64,000 nt of DNA from Pedobacter kyonggii (GCF_004310665.1 NZ_SIXF01000001.1:372001-436000); one strand, 5' to 3'. Positions 25,667 through 35,262 are shown, counted from the stretch's first letter. A program made the numbers and translations. The notes: a model not told the origin generated them from the letters alone.

Positions 25667-26593
25667 TTAAAAACTAAGCCCGCTTAACTTCTCGGCCAAA
25701 ACCTCCGAAATTTTACGGTACGAATCGAATGTCCAGCCACCAACATGTGGCGTTAAAATCACTTTGTCGTTATTTTTAAGTTCATTGTACCAAGCCTGTT
25801 CACCCAGGGCCGGGAATTTTTCTGTTTGCAATACATCCAGTCCGGCACCTAAAATCTTTCCGCTTTTAATGGCATTCAATACTGCTGGTGTATTTACAAT
25901 TTCACCCCTTGCCGTATTGATAAAGAAAATTGGCTTTTTAAAATGGTAGAAATACTCGTCATCAACCATTTGCCTGGTTTCGGCCGTTAAGGGAATATGC
26001 AAACTCAGCACATCGCTGTGTTTCACAATTTCTTCCATACTTACCTCGCGGGCAAAAGCATCAGAAAAACCTGTTTTGTATTTATCATAAGCCATTACAT
26101 CAACCTCGAAACCCGCCAGCTTCTTTGCAAAGCTTTGTCCCATAAAACCATAACCAATAATCCCTACTTTTTTGCCTTTCAATTCGTAGCCACGGTTACC
26201 TTCCCTATCCCATACACCATTTCTGATTTCGATATCGGCCCTGCGGAAGTTGTTCATCAATGATAACAGCAAACCGGTAGCATGTTCGCCAACCGCATCG
26301 CAATTGCCTTCTGGTGCGTTAATCAATTCGATATTTCTTTCAAAAGCGATTTTATCATCGATATTATCCAGGCCTGCACCTGCCCTGGCCACAAATTTTA
26401 AATTTGGAGCTGCAGCAAAAATTTCGGCATCTATCCTAAATTTCGTCCGGACAGCAATACCGGTATAATCTTTAATTTTATCTAATGTTTGTTGGCGGGT
26501 AATCTGTGGTTCATCATCAACCTGGTAGCCCATAGCAATCGCCTGCTCTTTAAAGGCAGGGTGCAAATCATCAACAATTAATATCCTATTCAT
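25667..26593 (-). CDS. D-2-hydroxyacid dehydrogenase (phosphoglycerate dehydrogenase-like)
   Basis: 308 aa. The NAD-binding motif is GIIGYGFMGQSFAKKL. The catalytic set is present: Arg in NTARGEIV, Glu in the LDVLQTEKFP region and His in LTPHVGG. ARAGAGLDNID is the conserved substrate loop. Length and lack of an ACT domain match the short SerA-like enzymes of Bacteroidota; it could make serine precursor or reduce another 2-oxoacid. No serC is adjacent, so I do not name it serA. I start at the ATG at 26593, directly before RILIVDD. Confidence 0.9.
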   Translation of the reverse strand: MNRILIVDDLHPAFKEQAIAMGYQVDDEPQITRQQTLDKIKDYTGIAVRTKFRIDAEIFAAAPNLKFVARAGAGLDNIDDKIAFERNIELINAPEGNCDAVGEHATGLLLSLMNNFRRADIEIRNGVWDREGNRGYELKGKKVGIIGYGFMGQSFAKKLAGFEVDVMAYDKYKTGFSDAFAREVSMEEIVKHSDVLSLHIPLTAETRQMVDDEYFYHFKKPIFFINTARGEIVNTPAVLNAIKSGKILGAGLDVLQTEKFPALGEQAWYNELKNNDKVILTPHVGGWTFDSYRKISEVLAEKLSGLSF

Positions 26594-26808
26594 AATAAAC
26601 AAAAGTAACATTTTGCAAATTGTTCAATTGCAATATTCTTTTAAGTTTTTGTAAAACTGAAGACTGCTAATTGAGAACAGTTAATTGGCGATTAACCCAC
26701 AAAAATATTACTATAAAATGGCTGTAATAAAATAGTTACGCCTCCTTAATTAAACTTAGTTGCCGTTACTTTGTCTCCCTTTATAAAAACACACGAAATT
26801 TATTTTTA

Positions 26809-29298
26809 ATGAGACTTCTACAATCGAGAACAATACAGATTACCCTTTTACTTTTAAGCTTATCATTTAGTCTTTTCGCGCAAACAGGTGGAAAGGCAAA
26901 AATTACCGGAGTACTTAAAGACGCAAAAACACAAGAAACCATTCCCTTTGCTACCGCTGTTTTAATTGATAAAGCAACAAGCAAAAATGCAAAAATTGCC
27001 CAAACAGATGTAAATGGTTCATTTGTGATGGCAGATATCCCACCCGGAACTTTTACCTTTAAAATAAGCTTTGTGGGCTACCAAACCATGGTTAGAGATA
27101 ATGTGGTAATTACTGCAGCTACGGGCACATTAAACTTTGGCGACATTAAAATGAATGCCGCCAAAGGCAATATGCTGAGCGAAATTACGGTAACAGGCCA
27201 AAAACAAGGCATGCAAATGGGGATCGACAAAAAGATTTTCGCTGTAGACCAGAGCGTAATCAGCGAAGGTGGCTCAGCAGGCGATTTATTGCAGAATGTA
27301 CCTTCTGTTTCTACTGATATGGATGGCAATGTGAGTTTACGTGGCTCTTCGGGCGTTAAAGTATTAATTGATGGAAAACCATCTTTAATTGCTGGAGGTA
27401 ATGTTGCGCAGATTCTTCAATCAATCCCAGCTAGCTCTATCGAAAGTGTTGAGGTAATTACCAATCCATCGGCTAAATATGATGCAGAAGGTCAATCAGG
27501 CATTATCAACATTGTACTAAAGAAAAACACAAAACTTGGCTTTAATGGTTCAGCTGCACTAACTGCAGGTAACCGCGATAACTATAATGCAAACACCAAC
27601 TTAAGCTTCCAGAACAGTAAAGTAAATATTTATGGTAACTATGGCTATCGCTATGGCAACCGTTTGGGTGGTGGCTTCCAGGATATTACCTACAAAACAC
27701 CAACCAGTTCAACAGCTTTCGCAAATCAGAACACGGTTTCGAACTCTTCTGATAGAGGTCACAATGCTAAAGCTGGGTTAGATTATTACTTGGCACCAAA
27801 AAGCGTAATCAGCTTGTCGGGCGGTTTTAACTCAAGAGAAAATGAGCGAAACGAATTGCTTGATATCAGACAATTAAGTTCCAACCAGTCGCCGGTTTTA
27901 TTGAGCAACAGAACCAATAAAAATGATGGCTACGGAAAAAGTTATGACCTGAATTTAGATTACGTGCAGAAATTTAATAAGCCTAAAGAAGAGTTAACTT
28001 TCAACTTTGGTTATTCGAACGGAACAAATAACAACGACCAGACTTATAGCACCAATACCACGAACAGAAATGGTGTGCCGATTGATGAGACCTTGAGTTT
28101 ACAGCGGGTGTTTAATACGGGCAACAATACCAATTATAACATCCAGACTGATTATGCATTACCTGTTGGTAAAGCGGGTAAAGTTGAAGTTGGTTACCGC
28201 AGTCAGATCCGCTTAGGGGAAAATGATCAATATGCAGATTCGATCCCTACCAATACGAATATTTATGTCAGTAATAATAAATTAATTAACGGTTTCGACA
28301 GTAAGGATCAGGTGCACGCACTTTATTTCAATTATCAGAACCAGATTAAAGATTTTGGTTACCAAATTGGACTAAGAGGAGAAGATGCGCGTTTAGATAC
28401 GCATTTAGAAGGTTACACGGGTAATGTATTAACCACGGCCGAAGGAAATATCCACTACAAAAGGATCTATCCAAGTGTTTTCTTAACGCAGAAATTTAAA
28501 GGCGATAACCAGCTTCAACTGAGTTATACACGCCGCGTAAACCGCCCCCGCCCATGGGATACCAATCCATTCTTGGATGTTTCGGATCCTTTAAACTATA
28601 GAGGTGGTAACCCGAATTTATTGCCAGAGGATGTACACTCTTTCGAATTGGGATATAGTAAATACTGGAAAAAAGTAACTTTAACTTCAAGTTTGTATTT
28701 CCGCCAAACCAATGATGTAATTCAACGGGTAAGAAGTACGCCAGTTAACGGGATCATTACTTCAACCCCTCAAAATTTAACGAATCAAATCAATAGTGGT
28801 TTAGAGTTAATTGGTCGTTTCGATCTGGTTAAAGCTTTAAATTTCACTACTAATGTAAACTTATATCAGGCTAAATTTGCTGGTGATGCACGATTTGACA
28901 TTCCATCAAGCAGTGGCTTTAGCTGGAACGCCAATCTTACCGGAAATTTAACAGTAGTTAAAAATTTATCATTACAGGTACGGGGCGATTACCGTGCGCC
29001 AGAAGTAATGGCGCAGGGAAAACGCAATGCTATGTACGGCATTGACGGTGGAGCTAAATACGATTTCCCGAACAAAAAAGCATCTTTAAGTTTCAATGTT
29101 AGAGATGTATTTAATACCAGAAGATGGAGCATGACCACTGAAGATAGAGCCACAATTGTTGATTTTGAACGCCAGTTTCAGGGAACAATGGGAAATTTAA
29201 CGTTCTCTTACCGCTTTGGAAAAACTACATTTACCGGTACGAGTAAAAAGAAAAAAGACGATCAGCAGGACAACCGCCCTGATGAGGGATCCTTTTAA
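26809..29298 (+). CDS. TonB-dependent receptor with carboxypeptidase-regulatory-like N-domain
   Basis: 829 aa. Signal peptide MRLLQSRTIQITLLLLSLSF ending SLFAQ. Residues about 27-115 form the CarboxypepD_reg-like domain (GVLKDAKTQETIPFATAV...). Residues 120-230 are the plug (VLIDGKPS, SSIESVEVITNPSAKYDAEG). The rest is an outer-membrane barrel of the OMP_b-brl_3 type, with a low-complexity tail KKKDDQQDNRPDEGSF. No SusD partner is adjacent, so it is not a SusC-type pair; the substrate is unknown. Monocistronic with a strong terminator. Confidence 0.92.
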   Translation: MRLLQSRTIQITLLLLSLSFSLFAQTGGKAKITGVLKDAKTQETIPFATAVLIDKATSKNAKIAQTDVNGSFVMADIPPGTFTFKISFVGYQTMVRDNVVITAATGTLNFGDIKMNAAKGNMLSEITVTGQKQGMQMGIDKKIFAVDQSVISEGGSAGDLLQNVPSVSTDMDGNVSLRGSSGVKVLIDGKPSLIAGGNVAQILQSIPASSIESVEVITNPSAKYDAEGQSGIINIVLKKNTKLGFNGSAALTAGNRDNYNANTNLSFQNSKVNIYGNYGYRYGNRLGGGFQDITYKTPTSSTAFANQNTVSNSSDRGHNAKAGLDYYLAPKSVISLSGGFNSRENERNELLDIRQLSSNQSPVLLSNRTNKNDGYGKSYDLNLDYVQKFNKPKEELTFNFGYSNGTNNNDQTYSTNTTNRNGVPIDETLSLQRVFNTGNNTNYNIQTDYALPVGKAGKVEVGYRSQIRLGENDQYADSIPTNTNIYVSNNKLINGFDSKDQVHALYFNYQNQIKDFGYQIGLRGEDARLDTHLEGYTGNVLTTAEGNIHYKRIYPSVFLTQKFKGDNQLQLSYTRRVNRPRPWDTNPFLDVSDPLNYRGGNPNLLPEDVHSFELGYSKYWKKVTLTSSLYFRQTNDVIQRVRSTPVNGIITSTPQNLTNQINSGLELIGRFDLVKALNFTTNVNLYQAKFAGDARFDIPSSSGFSWNANLTGNLTVVKNLSLQVRGDYRAPEVMAQGKRNAMYGIDGGAKYDFPNKKASLSFNVRDVFNTRRWSMTTEDRATIVDFERQFQGTMGNLTFSYRFGKTTFTGTSKKKKDDQQDNRPDEGSF

Positions 29299-29304
29299 TA
29301 ACCT

Positions 29305-29340
29305 AAGGTGCTTAGAAAAATATTTCTAAGCACCTTTTTT
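29305..29340 (+). terminator. Intrinsic terminator
   Basis: A perfect 14-bp stem (AAGGTGCTTAGAAA / TTTCTAAGCACCTT) with a 4-nt loop and a T run; ends the TonB receptor gene. Confidence 0.9.
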
Positions 29341-29403
29341 CCTTTAAATTTTCTTCAATACAATTCCTTCCTTTAAAACAATAACAAGTTATTATCTTGC
29401 ACC

Positions 29404-29958
29404 ATGGAAGAGATCAACCCTTGGAAAACACTAGAGAGCGAGGTAAAGTACGATAACACCTGGATCCGCTTAACCGAACATCAGGTGATTAACCCCTCTG
29501 GTGGAAAAGGAATTTATGGTACAGTTCATTTTAAAAACCTGGCGATCGGAATCCTCCCGTTAGATGAAAATTACAATACCTGGTTGGTTGGTCAGTACCG
29601 ATATGCACTAAATGCTTACAGCTGGGAAATTCCAGAAGGTGGTGGGCCATTTCACGAAGCACCCCTAGAAAGTGCCAGAAGGGAATTATTGGAAGAAACG
29701 GGCATGAGCGCCAGAAACTGGAAAGAGATCCAAAGAATGCACCTGTCTAACTCAGTAAGCGATGAACTGAGCATAATCTATGTTGCCACTGGCTTAATTC
29801 AAGGTATCGCGATGCCAGAAGAAACGGAACAACTCGTAGTAAAAAAATTACCCTTTGATGAGGCTTATCAAATGGTTTTGAATGGAGAGATTACCGATTC
29901 GATAAGCGTTGCAGCAATTTTAAGAGCAAGGCTGATGATAATGAATGGCGAATTGTAA
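29404..29958 (+). CDS. Nudix hydrolase (ADP-ribose pyrophosphatase-like)
   Basis: 184 aa. The Nudix box reads GGGPFHEAPLESARRELLEE then TG, matching Gx5Ex7REUxEExGU. The preceding AYSWEIPEGGG is typical of ADP-sugar pyrophosphatases (ADPRase branch). It probably hydrolyses ADP-ribose or another nucleoside-diphosphate sugar. The start codon follows a TATCTTG box by 4 nt, a variant of the close spacing seen in other genes here. Standalone; followed by a palindromic element. Confidence 0.93.
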   Translation: MEEINPWKTLESEVKYDNTWIRLTEHQVINPSGGKGIYGTVHFKNLAIGILPLDENYNTWLVGQYRYALNAYSWEIPEGGGPFHEAPLESARRELLEETGMSARNWKEIQRMHLSNSVSDELSIIYVATGLIQGIAMPEETEQLVVKKLPFDEAYQMVLNGEITDSISVAAILRARLMIMNGEL

Positions 29959-29998
29959 AATCATATCTAAAGATTTGCGAATAAATTAACCTAGGTTC

Positions 29999-30093
29999 CG
30001 TCATTTCGAGGGCAGCGCAGCGTAGTCGAGAAATCTTTCAGTGGATAAATTAAATCATTTTTAAAGATTCCTCCGCTACGGTCGGAATGACGA
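29999..30093. repeat. GTCAT-type palindromic element
   Basis: Left arm CGTCATTTCGAG...GAGAAATCTTT and right arm AAAGATTCCTCCGCTACGG...GGAATGACGA form an imperfect stem. Same end signature as the elements at 15303, 46042 and 61898. Confidence 0.6.
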
Positions 30094-30177
30094 CAAATAT
30101 GTTTATAGCTTTAAACCTTTGCAATTTGTGGTACACCAAGTTGTAATTGCGATAATCAAACCAGAATAATTTATTAT

Positions 30178-30185
30178 TATCTTTG
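30178..30185 (+). promoter_or_regulatory. Bacteroidota -7 box (TATCTTTG)
   Basis: Exact TAnnTTTG match 20 bp before the acyltransferase ATG; leader of about 15 nt expected. Confidence 0.45.
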
Positions 30186-30205
30186 CCATCTATAAAATCA
30201 ACCAG

Positions 30206-30964
30206 ATGAGCAAGCTTTTCGGATATATTTTAAGCCCTATTTTTTATATTTTCTTTGGATTAACACTTTGTATCTTCCATCCTATACAATGGATTTGCTT
30301 TAAGCTTTTTGGCTATAAAGCGCATAAAGTTTCGGTAGATATCCTTAACTTTTTCTTAACCTACTGCCAGATCTTTCTATTCAATTCGATCAGCTTTAAG
30401 AACGAATACGATTTGCCAACCGACAGACCGATTATTTTTGCTGCCAACCACCAAAGTATGTACGATATCCCTTCGTTAATTTGGTTTTTACGGAAACACA
30501 GCGCAAAATTTATCTCCAAAATCGAGCTTACTAAAGGAATTCCATCCATATCAATTAACCTGCGCCTGGGCGGCGGGGCAAACATTAACCGAAAAGACAA
30601 CAAACAGGCCATTTCCGAAATCATCAAACTTGGCCGTAGAATGAAAGATAATAATTGGAGCACGGTTATTTTTCCAGAGGGAACCCGAGCGAAAGATGGT
30701 CAGCTGAAAACATTCCAATTTGGAGGTATTGCTACCATATTAAAAGTAGTACCCAATGCTTTGGTCGTTCCTGTGGCCATAGAAAATTCCTGGAAAATTG
30801 TTCGCTTTGGCATGTTTCCATTAACCACAGGCAATGCGCTAAAATGGACAGTTTTAAAACCGATAGAACCGGGCGTAAAAACGCCAAATGATATCACGCT
30901 TGAGGTAGAAAACGAAATCAGGAAAGTTTTAGGTCAACCAATGGTACAGGTTGCTGTTTTATAA
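30206..30964 (+). CDS. 1-acyl-sn-glycerol-3-phosphate acyltransferase (PlsC family)
   Basis: 252 aa. The catalytic HX4D motif is NHQSMYD (His82, Asp87), and the glycerol-phosphate-binding motif is FPEGTRAKDG. Two hydrophobic N-terminal segments (about 1-35 and 45-63) fit membrane attachment. It probably makes phosphatidic acid from lysophosphatidic acid in phospholipid synthesis, though members acting on other lysolipids exist. Own promoter; no operon partner. Confidence 0.93.
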   Translation: MSKLFGYILSPIFYIFFGLTLCIFHPIQWICFKLFGYKAHKVSVDILNFFLTYCQIFLFNSISFKNEYDLPTDRPIIFAANHQSMYDIPSLIWFLRKHSAKFISKIELTKGIPSISINLRLGGGANINRKDNKQAISEIIKLGRRMKDNNWSTVIFPEGTRAKDGQLKTFQFGGIATILKVVPNALVVPVAIENSWKIVRFGMFPLTTGNALKWTVLKPIEPGVKTPNDITLEVENEIRKVLGQPMVQVAVL

Positions 30965-31088
30965 TTTTTTATTAATCTCTTTAAAGATCCTTCGACTCCC
31001 AATCGCGGCAGGATCATTCCTTAGTTTCTATATTTCCGTGGCAATTAAAAGGTTAATTGAACTGGTTAAGCGCCCAGTGCCAACCGCT

Positions 31089-31838
31089 CTAGATATTCTT
31101 ATTTCCAATCACCCTGAAAAATTCATCGCGGTAAGTATCGCCAACAGGGATAATTTTTTGATTGATGGTAATGCGGCTACGTTCGATACTTTCGATTTTA
31201 TCAACAGCTACAATATAAGACTTGTGTACCCTGATAAACTGACCTTGAGGTAGAGCTTCTTCCATCTTTTTCATACTCTGAAGCGTAATAACACGCTCAT
31301 CTTTCGTAAATATCGAAATGTAATCTTTTAAACCTTCGATGAATAAAATATTGTGTAAATAGATTTTTTGAATCTTATGCTCTGTTTTAACAAAAATATA
31401 ATCCTGAACAGGATTTGCTGAACCAGAAAACGGTGCAGGTGTAACGATGGGCTGCGCTACACTGGCCGGAGCCTCAACTGGTTTTACCTGATTGTGTACT
31501 TTTTCTACCGCTTTATAGAAACGATCAAACGCAATAGGTTTCAATAAATAATCTGAAACATTTAGGTCGTAACTCTCTAGGGCATATTGCGGATAGGCAG
31601 TAGTTAATATGTAGTGGCATTTATTGCCAGCGATTTTTAAAAACTGGATTCCGGTCAGTTCAGGCATTTGAATATCTAAAAATACAAGATCAATTCCCCC
31701 GCCCTGCACAATCTGCAAAGCTTCAATTGGGTTTTCGCACCTTTTAACCATGGTTAAAAAAGGTACTTTCGATATATAATCCTGTAAAATATCAAGCGCT
31801 AAAGGCTCATCATCAACAACAATACAGTTTAAGTTCAT
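31089..31838 (-). CDS. LytTR family response regulator
   Basis: 249 aa. The receiver domain (1-120) has VVDDEP at the N-terminus, the phosphoacceptor Asp in LVFLDIQMPELTG and the Lys in YLLKPIAFDRF. A Pro/Ala-rich linker leads to a LytTR DNA-binding domain (about 145-249: YIFVKTEHKIQKIYLHNILF, FIRVHKSYIV). The partner histidine kinase is 57 bp upstream on the same strand. Probable binding sites are the direct repeats at 33027-33057. Confidence 0.95.
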   Translation of the reverse strand: MNLNCIVVDDEPLALDILQDYISKVPFLTMVKRCENPIEALQIVQGGGIDLVFLDIQMPELTGIQFLKIAGNKCHYILTTAYPQYALESYDLNVSDYLLKPIAFDRFYKAVEKVHNQVKPVEAPASVAQPIVTPAPFSGSANPVQDYIFVKTEHKIQKIYLHNILFIEGLKDYISIFTKDERVITLQSMKKMEEALPQGQFIRVHKSYIVAVDKIESIERSRITINQKIIPVGDTYRDEFFRVIGNKNI

Positions 31839-31895
31839 TTTGGTTAATCTATTTAATTCATGATTTTCTTATTATCCGGTTAGGTTAATACCAGA

Positions 31896-32927
31896 TTATA
31901 TGTCAATCATCAGTTCGCAGGTATAATGGGTAGCCGAATTTACAACATTTAATTTATATCTGTCGGGATAAACCAATTGTAACCTACGTTCTACATTGGT
32001 TAAACCCACGCCGCCCTGCGCATCTTTATTCTGCTGGTTCTTTTTATTGATGACGCTAAAGTGCAGAATTTTCTGATTGGCAATAATATTGATTTTTACC
32101 GGTTCTGCAGGATCGGTTACAACGCCATGTTTAAATGCATTTTCTACAAACGAAATCAGCATTAAAGGAACGATTTTCTGATTGTCAATTTCGCCGTTTA
32201 AGGTAAGCTCAATATAGGCACCATCTTTAAACCTTATTTTTTGCAGTTCGATATAACTGGTTAAATAGTCTACTTCTTTGCTTAACGCTACTGTTGGTGT
32301 ATTGCTCTCATAAATCATGTAACGCATAATTTCCGAAAGCTTCATAATGGCATCAGCTGTTTTGTCTGATTTCTGATAAGCCAGAGAATAGATATTGTTA
32401 AGCGAATTAAAAAGAAAATGAGGGTTTAGCTGCGATTTTAAAAACTGAAGCTCCATCTCTCTGCGCTCACTTTCTAAGTTACGTTGGATCCTTTCGCTAG
32501 AAAACCAATCGATGATAAATTTGATGATACAACTGCTGATTAAGAAAAATCCACTAAAAAAAGCAGCGTTCAGTGCAAAATTGTTAACTGAAAAATGATG
32601 TACTTCTTTATCTGTACGATAGGTAAGCAACTCTTCAGGGTTTAAAACGGCTAATACAGTTTTCAAAAAAGTTCCGGCAATAAGTATTAAGAAAAAGGAT
32701 AGAAAATAAATCCAATAACGCTTTCTCTTTTTAATCCATTCGGGGATTAAAAAGATATAATTAATATAAAATAACGATACGTTGATAATGCCGAGTGCAC
32801 CATAGCTTAAAAAATAATCTTTCATCGTTACGCTACCTTCCCGCATAAAACTCACTGCAATAAGGAGCATTATAATTATTCCCCAATATATAGAATGTAA
32901 AATGATTGGGCCTTTACTTTGTTTCAT
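31896..32927 (-). CDS. LytS-type sensor histidine kinase
   Basis: 343 aa. Four predicted transmembrane helices in the first 145 residues. The His_kinase domain (PF06580) has the phosphoacceptor His in LKSQLNPHFLFNSLNNIYSL and the N-box in SFVENAFKHGV, with a C-terminal ATPase region (GGVGLTNVERRL). No periplasmic sensor domain, so the membrane part itself probably senses. Operon with the LytTR regulator; divergent from an ABC transporter operon. Confidence 0.95.
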   Translation of the reverse strand: MKQSKGPIILHSIYWGIIIMLLIAVSFMREGSVTMKDYFLSYGALGIINVSLFYINYIFLIPEWIKKRKRYWIYFLSFFLILIAGTFLKTVLAVLNPEELLTYRTDKEVHHFSVNNFALNAAFFSGFFLISSCIIKFIIDWFSSERIQRNLESERREMELQFLKSQLNPHFLFNSLNNIYSLAYQKSDKTADAIMKLSEIMRYMIYESNTPTVALSKEVDYLTSYIELQKIRFKDGAYIELTLNGEIDNQKIVPLMLISFVENAFKHGVVTDPAEPVKINIIANQKILHFSVINKKNQQNKDAQGGVGLTNVERRLQLVYPDRYKLNVVNSATHYTCELMIDI

Positions 32928-33026
32928 TTGAAATATGTTAAATAGTAATCAAATGATATGTGTTTAACTAGCGCATATCATACAAGCCACAAAATAAATA
33001 AAGTTTTATCGATTTACTTACACAAT

Positions 33027-33057
33027 CTACCAACGGGCATTTTTTTTCTACCAACGG
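33027..33057. promoter_or_regulatory. Candidate LytTR box: direct repeat with 21-bp period
   Basis: CTACCAACGG occurs at 33027-33036 and again at 33048-33057, a 21-bp period. Read on the minus strand the core is CCGTTGGT, which fits the LytTR half-site pattern (xxxGTTxxx). Two half-sites one 21-bp step apart is the spacing of AgrA-type LytTR regulators. It lies between the LytS/LytTR pair and the ABC operon, about 100 and 130 bp from their starts. Confidence 0.6.
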
Positions 33058-33185
33058 CCCAATAGGCAAATTTTATCGACAAACGCCAAAAATGTCTGTT
33101 GATCTAGAATCTTGAACACTTGGTATAATAGATTTTAGCAGGTTGTTTTTCTTGAGTTTCTTTGAATCATCAAAACGAAAACAAA

Positions 33186-33443
33186 ATGAAAACACCATCA
33201 GCAATCAACTTAAACAATCAAACAGTAATGGCTGATGATCATTTCACAGCCTCTCAAATAAAACTATCAATCATGAAAAAGTTAGCAAACACATCGCCAT
33301 TTTTACTTTTATTATTACCAGTATTTATGATGATCATTTTAACGCTTACTGTAAGCACCAATCAAAATGATGCAGAAATCGTTGTAAAACCTACAAAAAC
33401 ATCTGGTTCTATTGTGAAACAAGCATCAGCTATTTTCAAATAG
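33186..33443 (+). CDS. Small single-pass membrane protein, function unknown
   Basis: 85 aa. One hydrophobic helix (about 36-56, FLLLLLPVFMMIILTLTV) with a polar N-terminus and a Lys-rich C-terminus. A shorter reading from an internal Met (KKLANTSPF) would leave just the helix and tail. I start at the ATG at 33186; an upstream TTG is in frame but less likely. It sits 5 bp before the ABC ATPase gene, so it is the first gene of that operon and may be an accessory subunit or a peptide handled by the transporter. I do not recognise its family. Confidence 0.6.
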   Translation: MKTPSAINLNNQTVMADDHFTASQIKLSIMKKLANTSPFLLLLLPVFMMIILTLTVSTNQNDAEIVVKPTKTSGSIVKQASAIFK

Positions 33444-33448
33444 AAATA

Positions 33449-34357
33449 ATGGGCAATTACGCTATCGAAACCGTAGGTTTAAACTTTAACTTTGGCAACC
33501 AGGTTATTGTAAAAGATCTTTCATTACAAGTGCCAAAAGGCAGTATTTATGGTTTCTTAGGCCCCAATGGAGCTGGAAAAACAACCACCATAAAAATCTT
33601 ACTTAACCTGCTGAAGTCGCCATCCGATCAGGTTTTTATATTTGGCAAAGAAATAAACAGTAATCGCATTGCTACCCTTAAACGTATTGGTGCTCTAGTA
33701 GAACAGCCAGCCATTTATGGGCATTTAACGGGAAAAGAAAACCTCATTAACCGCTGTATCCTGTTAGGCATAAAAAAAACGAAAGCTGATGAAATGCTAT
33801 CGCTAGTAGGTTTGGCAGAAGCAGCAAATAAAAAAGCCAATAAATATTCATTAGGCATGAAACAACGGCTAGGCATTGCGCAGGCACTAATTTCAGACCC
33901 GGAATTACTCCTTCTAGATGAGCCTACAAATGGCTTAGATCCAAATGGCATTATTGAGGTCCGGAATCTGATGATCGATTTAGCCACAAAACACCAAAAA
34001 ACAATACTGGTTTCAAGCCACTTATTGGCAGAAATAGAAAGAACAGCAACCCATGTTGGCATTATAAACAAAGGCCAATTATTATTTCAGGGCACAATTA
34101 ACGAACTTCATTTACTGAGCAAACCTATGCTCGAAATTGAAGTTGACAAGATTGAAAGTGCAAGTTCCTTTTTAACAAAGTCAGGTTATGAAATTGCGGC
34201 AAAAACAGATAGGGTAATTACTGTACCATTTACTTCGGCGCAAAAAAGTGGAGAACTAAATACATTACTTATCCAAAATGGTTTTACGGTGAGCAGTCTT
34301 TATCAACAACGAAAAGATCTCGAAAATTTATTCCTTGATATTACTAAAACAAACTAA
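33449..34357 (+). CDS. ABC transporter ATP-binding protein (BcrA/lantibiotic-protection-like)
   Basis: 302 aa. Walker A GPNGAGKTT, signature SLGMKQRLGIAQAL and Walker B LLLLDEPTNGLD are intact. The C-terminal extension (about 215-302) is typical of BcrA/NatA-like exporters. The permease gene begins 1 bp after its stop. With a LytTR two-component system divergent upstream, export of or protection from a membrane-active compound is a reasonable inference, not shown. Confidence 0.93.
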   Translation: MGNYAIETVGLNFNFGNQVIVKDLSLQVPKGSIYGFLGPNGAGKTTTIKILLNLLKSPSDQVFIFGKEINSNRIATLKRIGALVEQPAIYGHLTGKENLINRCILLGIKKTKADEMLSLVGLAEAANKKANKYSLGMKQRLGIAQALISDPELLLLDEPTNGLDPNGIIEVRNLMIDLATKHQKTILVSSHLLAEIERTATHVGIINKGQLLFQGTINELHLLSKPMLEIEVDKIESASSFLTKSGYEIAAKTDRVITVPFTSAQKSGELNTLLIQNGFTVSSLYQQRKDLENLFLDITKTN

Positions 34358-34358
34358 C

Positions 34359-35156
34359 ATGCGCGCTCTTTATATTTCTTTAGTATCAGAATTTTACAAA
34401 TCGAGAAAAACTTTAGCATTTTGGGCAGCAATATTACTGCCTGTTATTGTATGTGGATTAATAACCTTTGGTTTTTATTCGGGTTCTGAAAAGATTTTGG
34501 CTAGGCATTACCCGCCTATGATGCTATGGGGTAACTATATTGGCGCAGCGCTTGGCGTAATGGGTTTATTGGTTATGCCCTTTTATGTAATATTTATGGC
34601 TTTTTCAGTCAATAATATCGAACATAAAAACGATACGTGGAAAATGCTATTTGCCCAACCATTAAATAAATTTTCCATTTATGCTGCAAAATATCTGTAC
34701 GCAGTATTTTTAATATTGATCTGCTTATTCTTATTTGCCACACTCACCTATGGTTTTGGCTATTTATTACAGGTTTTAGTCCCTGAATATAATTTTAACC
34801 AATACAATCCCTCATCTATCTTAATCAATTCCTATACGAAATTGTTCTTGTCATCATTTGGGATTTTATCACTCCAGTTTATATTAAGTTTATTATGGGG
34901 CGATTTTCTTAAACCGATGGGAATAGGTTTTGTTGGAACCATTATGGGTATTATCACCGCAAATGTTGGCTGGAAATACGCTTACCTAAACCCTTATTCT
35001 CTACCTACACTGGCATTAAGAATTACTAAAGTAAGCAAAAACACTGATCCATTAGAATTCCCAATTTTTACACAAGAAATATGGACAAGTTTGATTTACG
35101 CAATCATACTTTTCATCATCGGCTATTTTATTGTTACCAAAAAGAGCATAAAATAG
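34359..35156 (+). CDS. ABC transporter permease
   Basis: 265 aa with six predicted transmembrane helices (about 20-40, 60-85, 105-135, 165-185, 193-213, 240-258) and the pattern of ABC-2-type permeases in lantibiotic-protection systems. The start at 34359 directly follows the ATPase stop; the longer reading overlapping that gene is not needed. Partner of the ATP-binding protein; inner membrane. Confidence 0.9.
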   Translation: MRALYISLVSEFYKSRKTLAFWAAILLPVIVCGLITFGFYSGSEKILARHYPPMMLWGNYIGAALGVMGLLVMPFYVIFMAFSVNNIEHKNDTWKMLFAQPLNKFSIYAAKYLYAVFLILICLFLFATLTYGFGYLLQVLVPEYNFNQYNPSSILINSYTKLFLSSFGILSLQFILSLLWGDFLKPMGIGFVGTIMGIITANVGWKYAYLNPYSLPTLALRITKVSKNTDPLEFPIFTQEIWTSLIYAIILFIIGYFIVTKKSIK

Positions 35157-35185
35157 CTGCCGCTACTGCAAAGACATTAAAAACA

Positions 35186-35226
35186 AAAGCCTGCTGATTT
35201 GACTTTAGTATCAAATAGCAGGCTTT
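35186..35226 (-). terminator. Hairpin terminator, best on the minus strand
   Basis: AAAGCCTGCT / AGCAGGCTTT stem extended by ATTTGA / TCAAAT. On the minus strand it is followed by TTTTGTTTTT, which suits the solo LuxR gene; it also lies after the ABC operon. Confidence 0.6.
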
Positions 35227-35262
35227 GCTGTTTAGAATGAGAGGTTATGCGTATTTTAACCC

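Noticed and set aside
26809-29298. TonB receptor as part of a SusC/SusD polysaccharide locus
   Set aside because: No SusD-like lipoprotein or glycoside hydrolase is adjacent and the barrel type differs from SusC.
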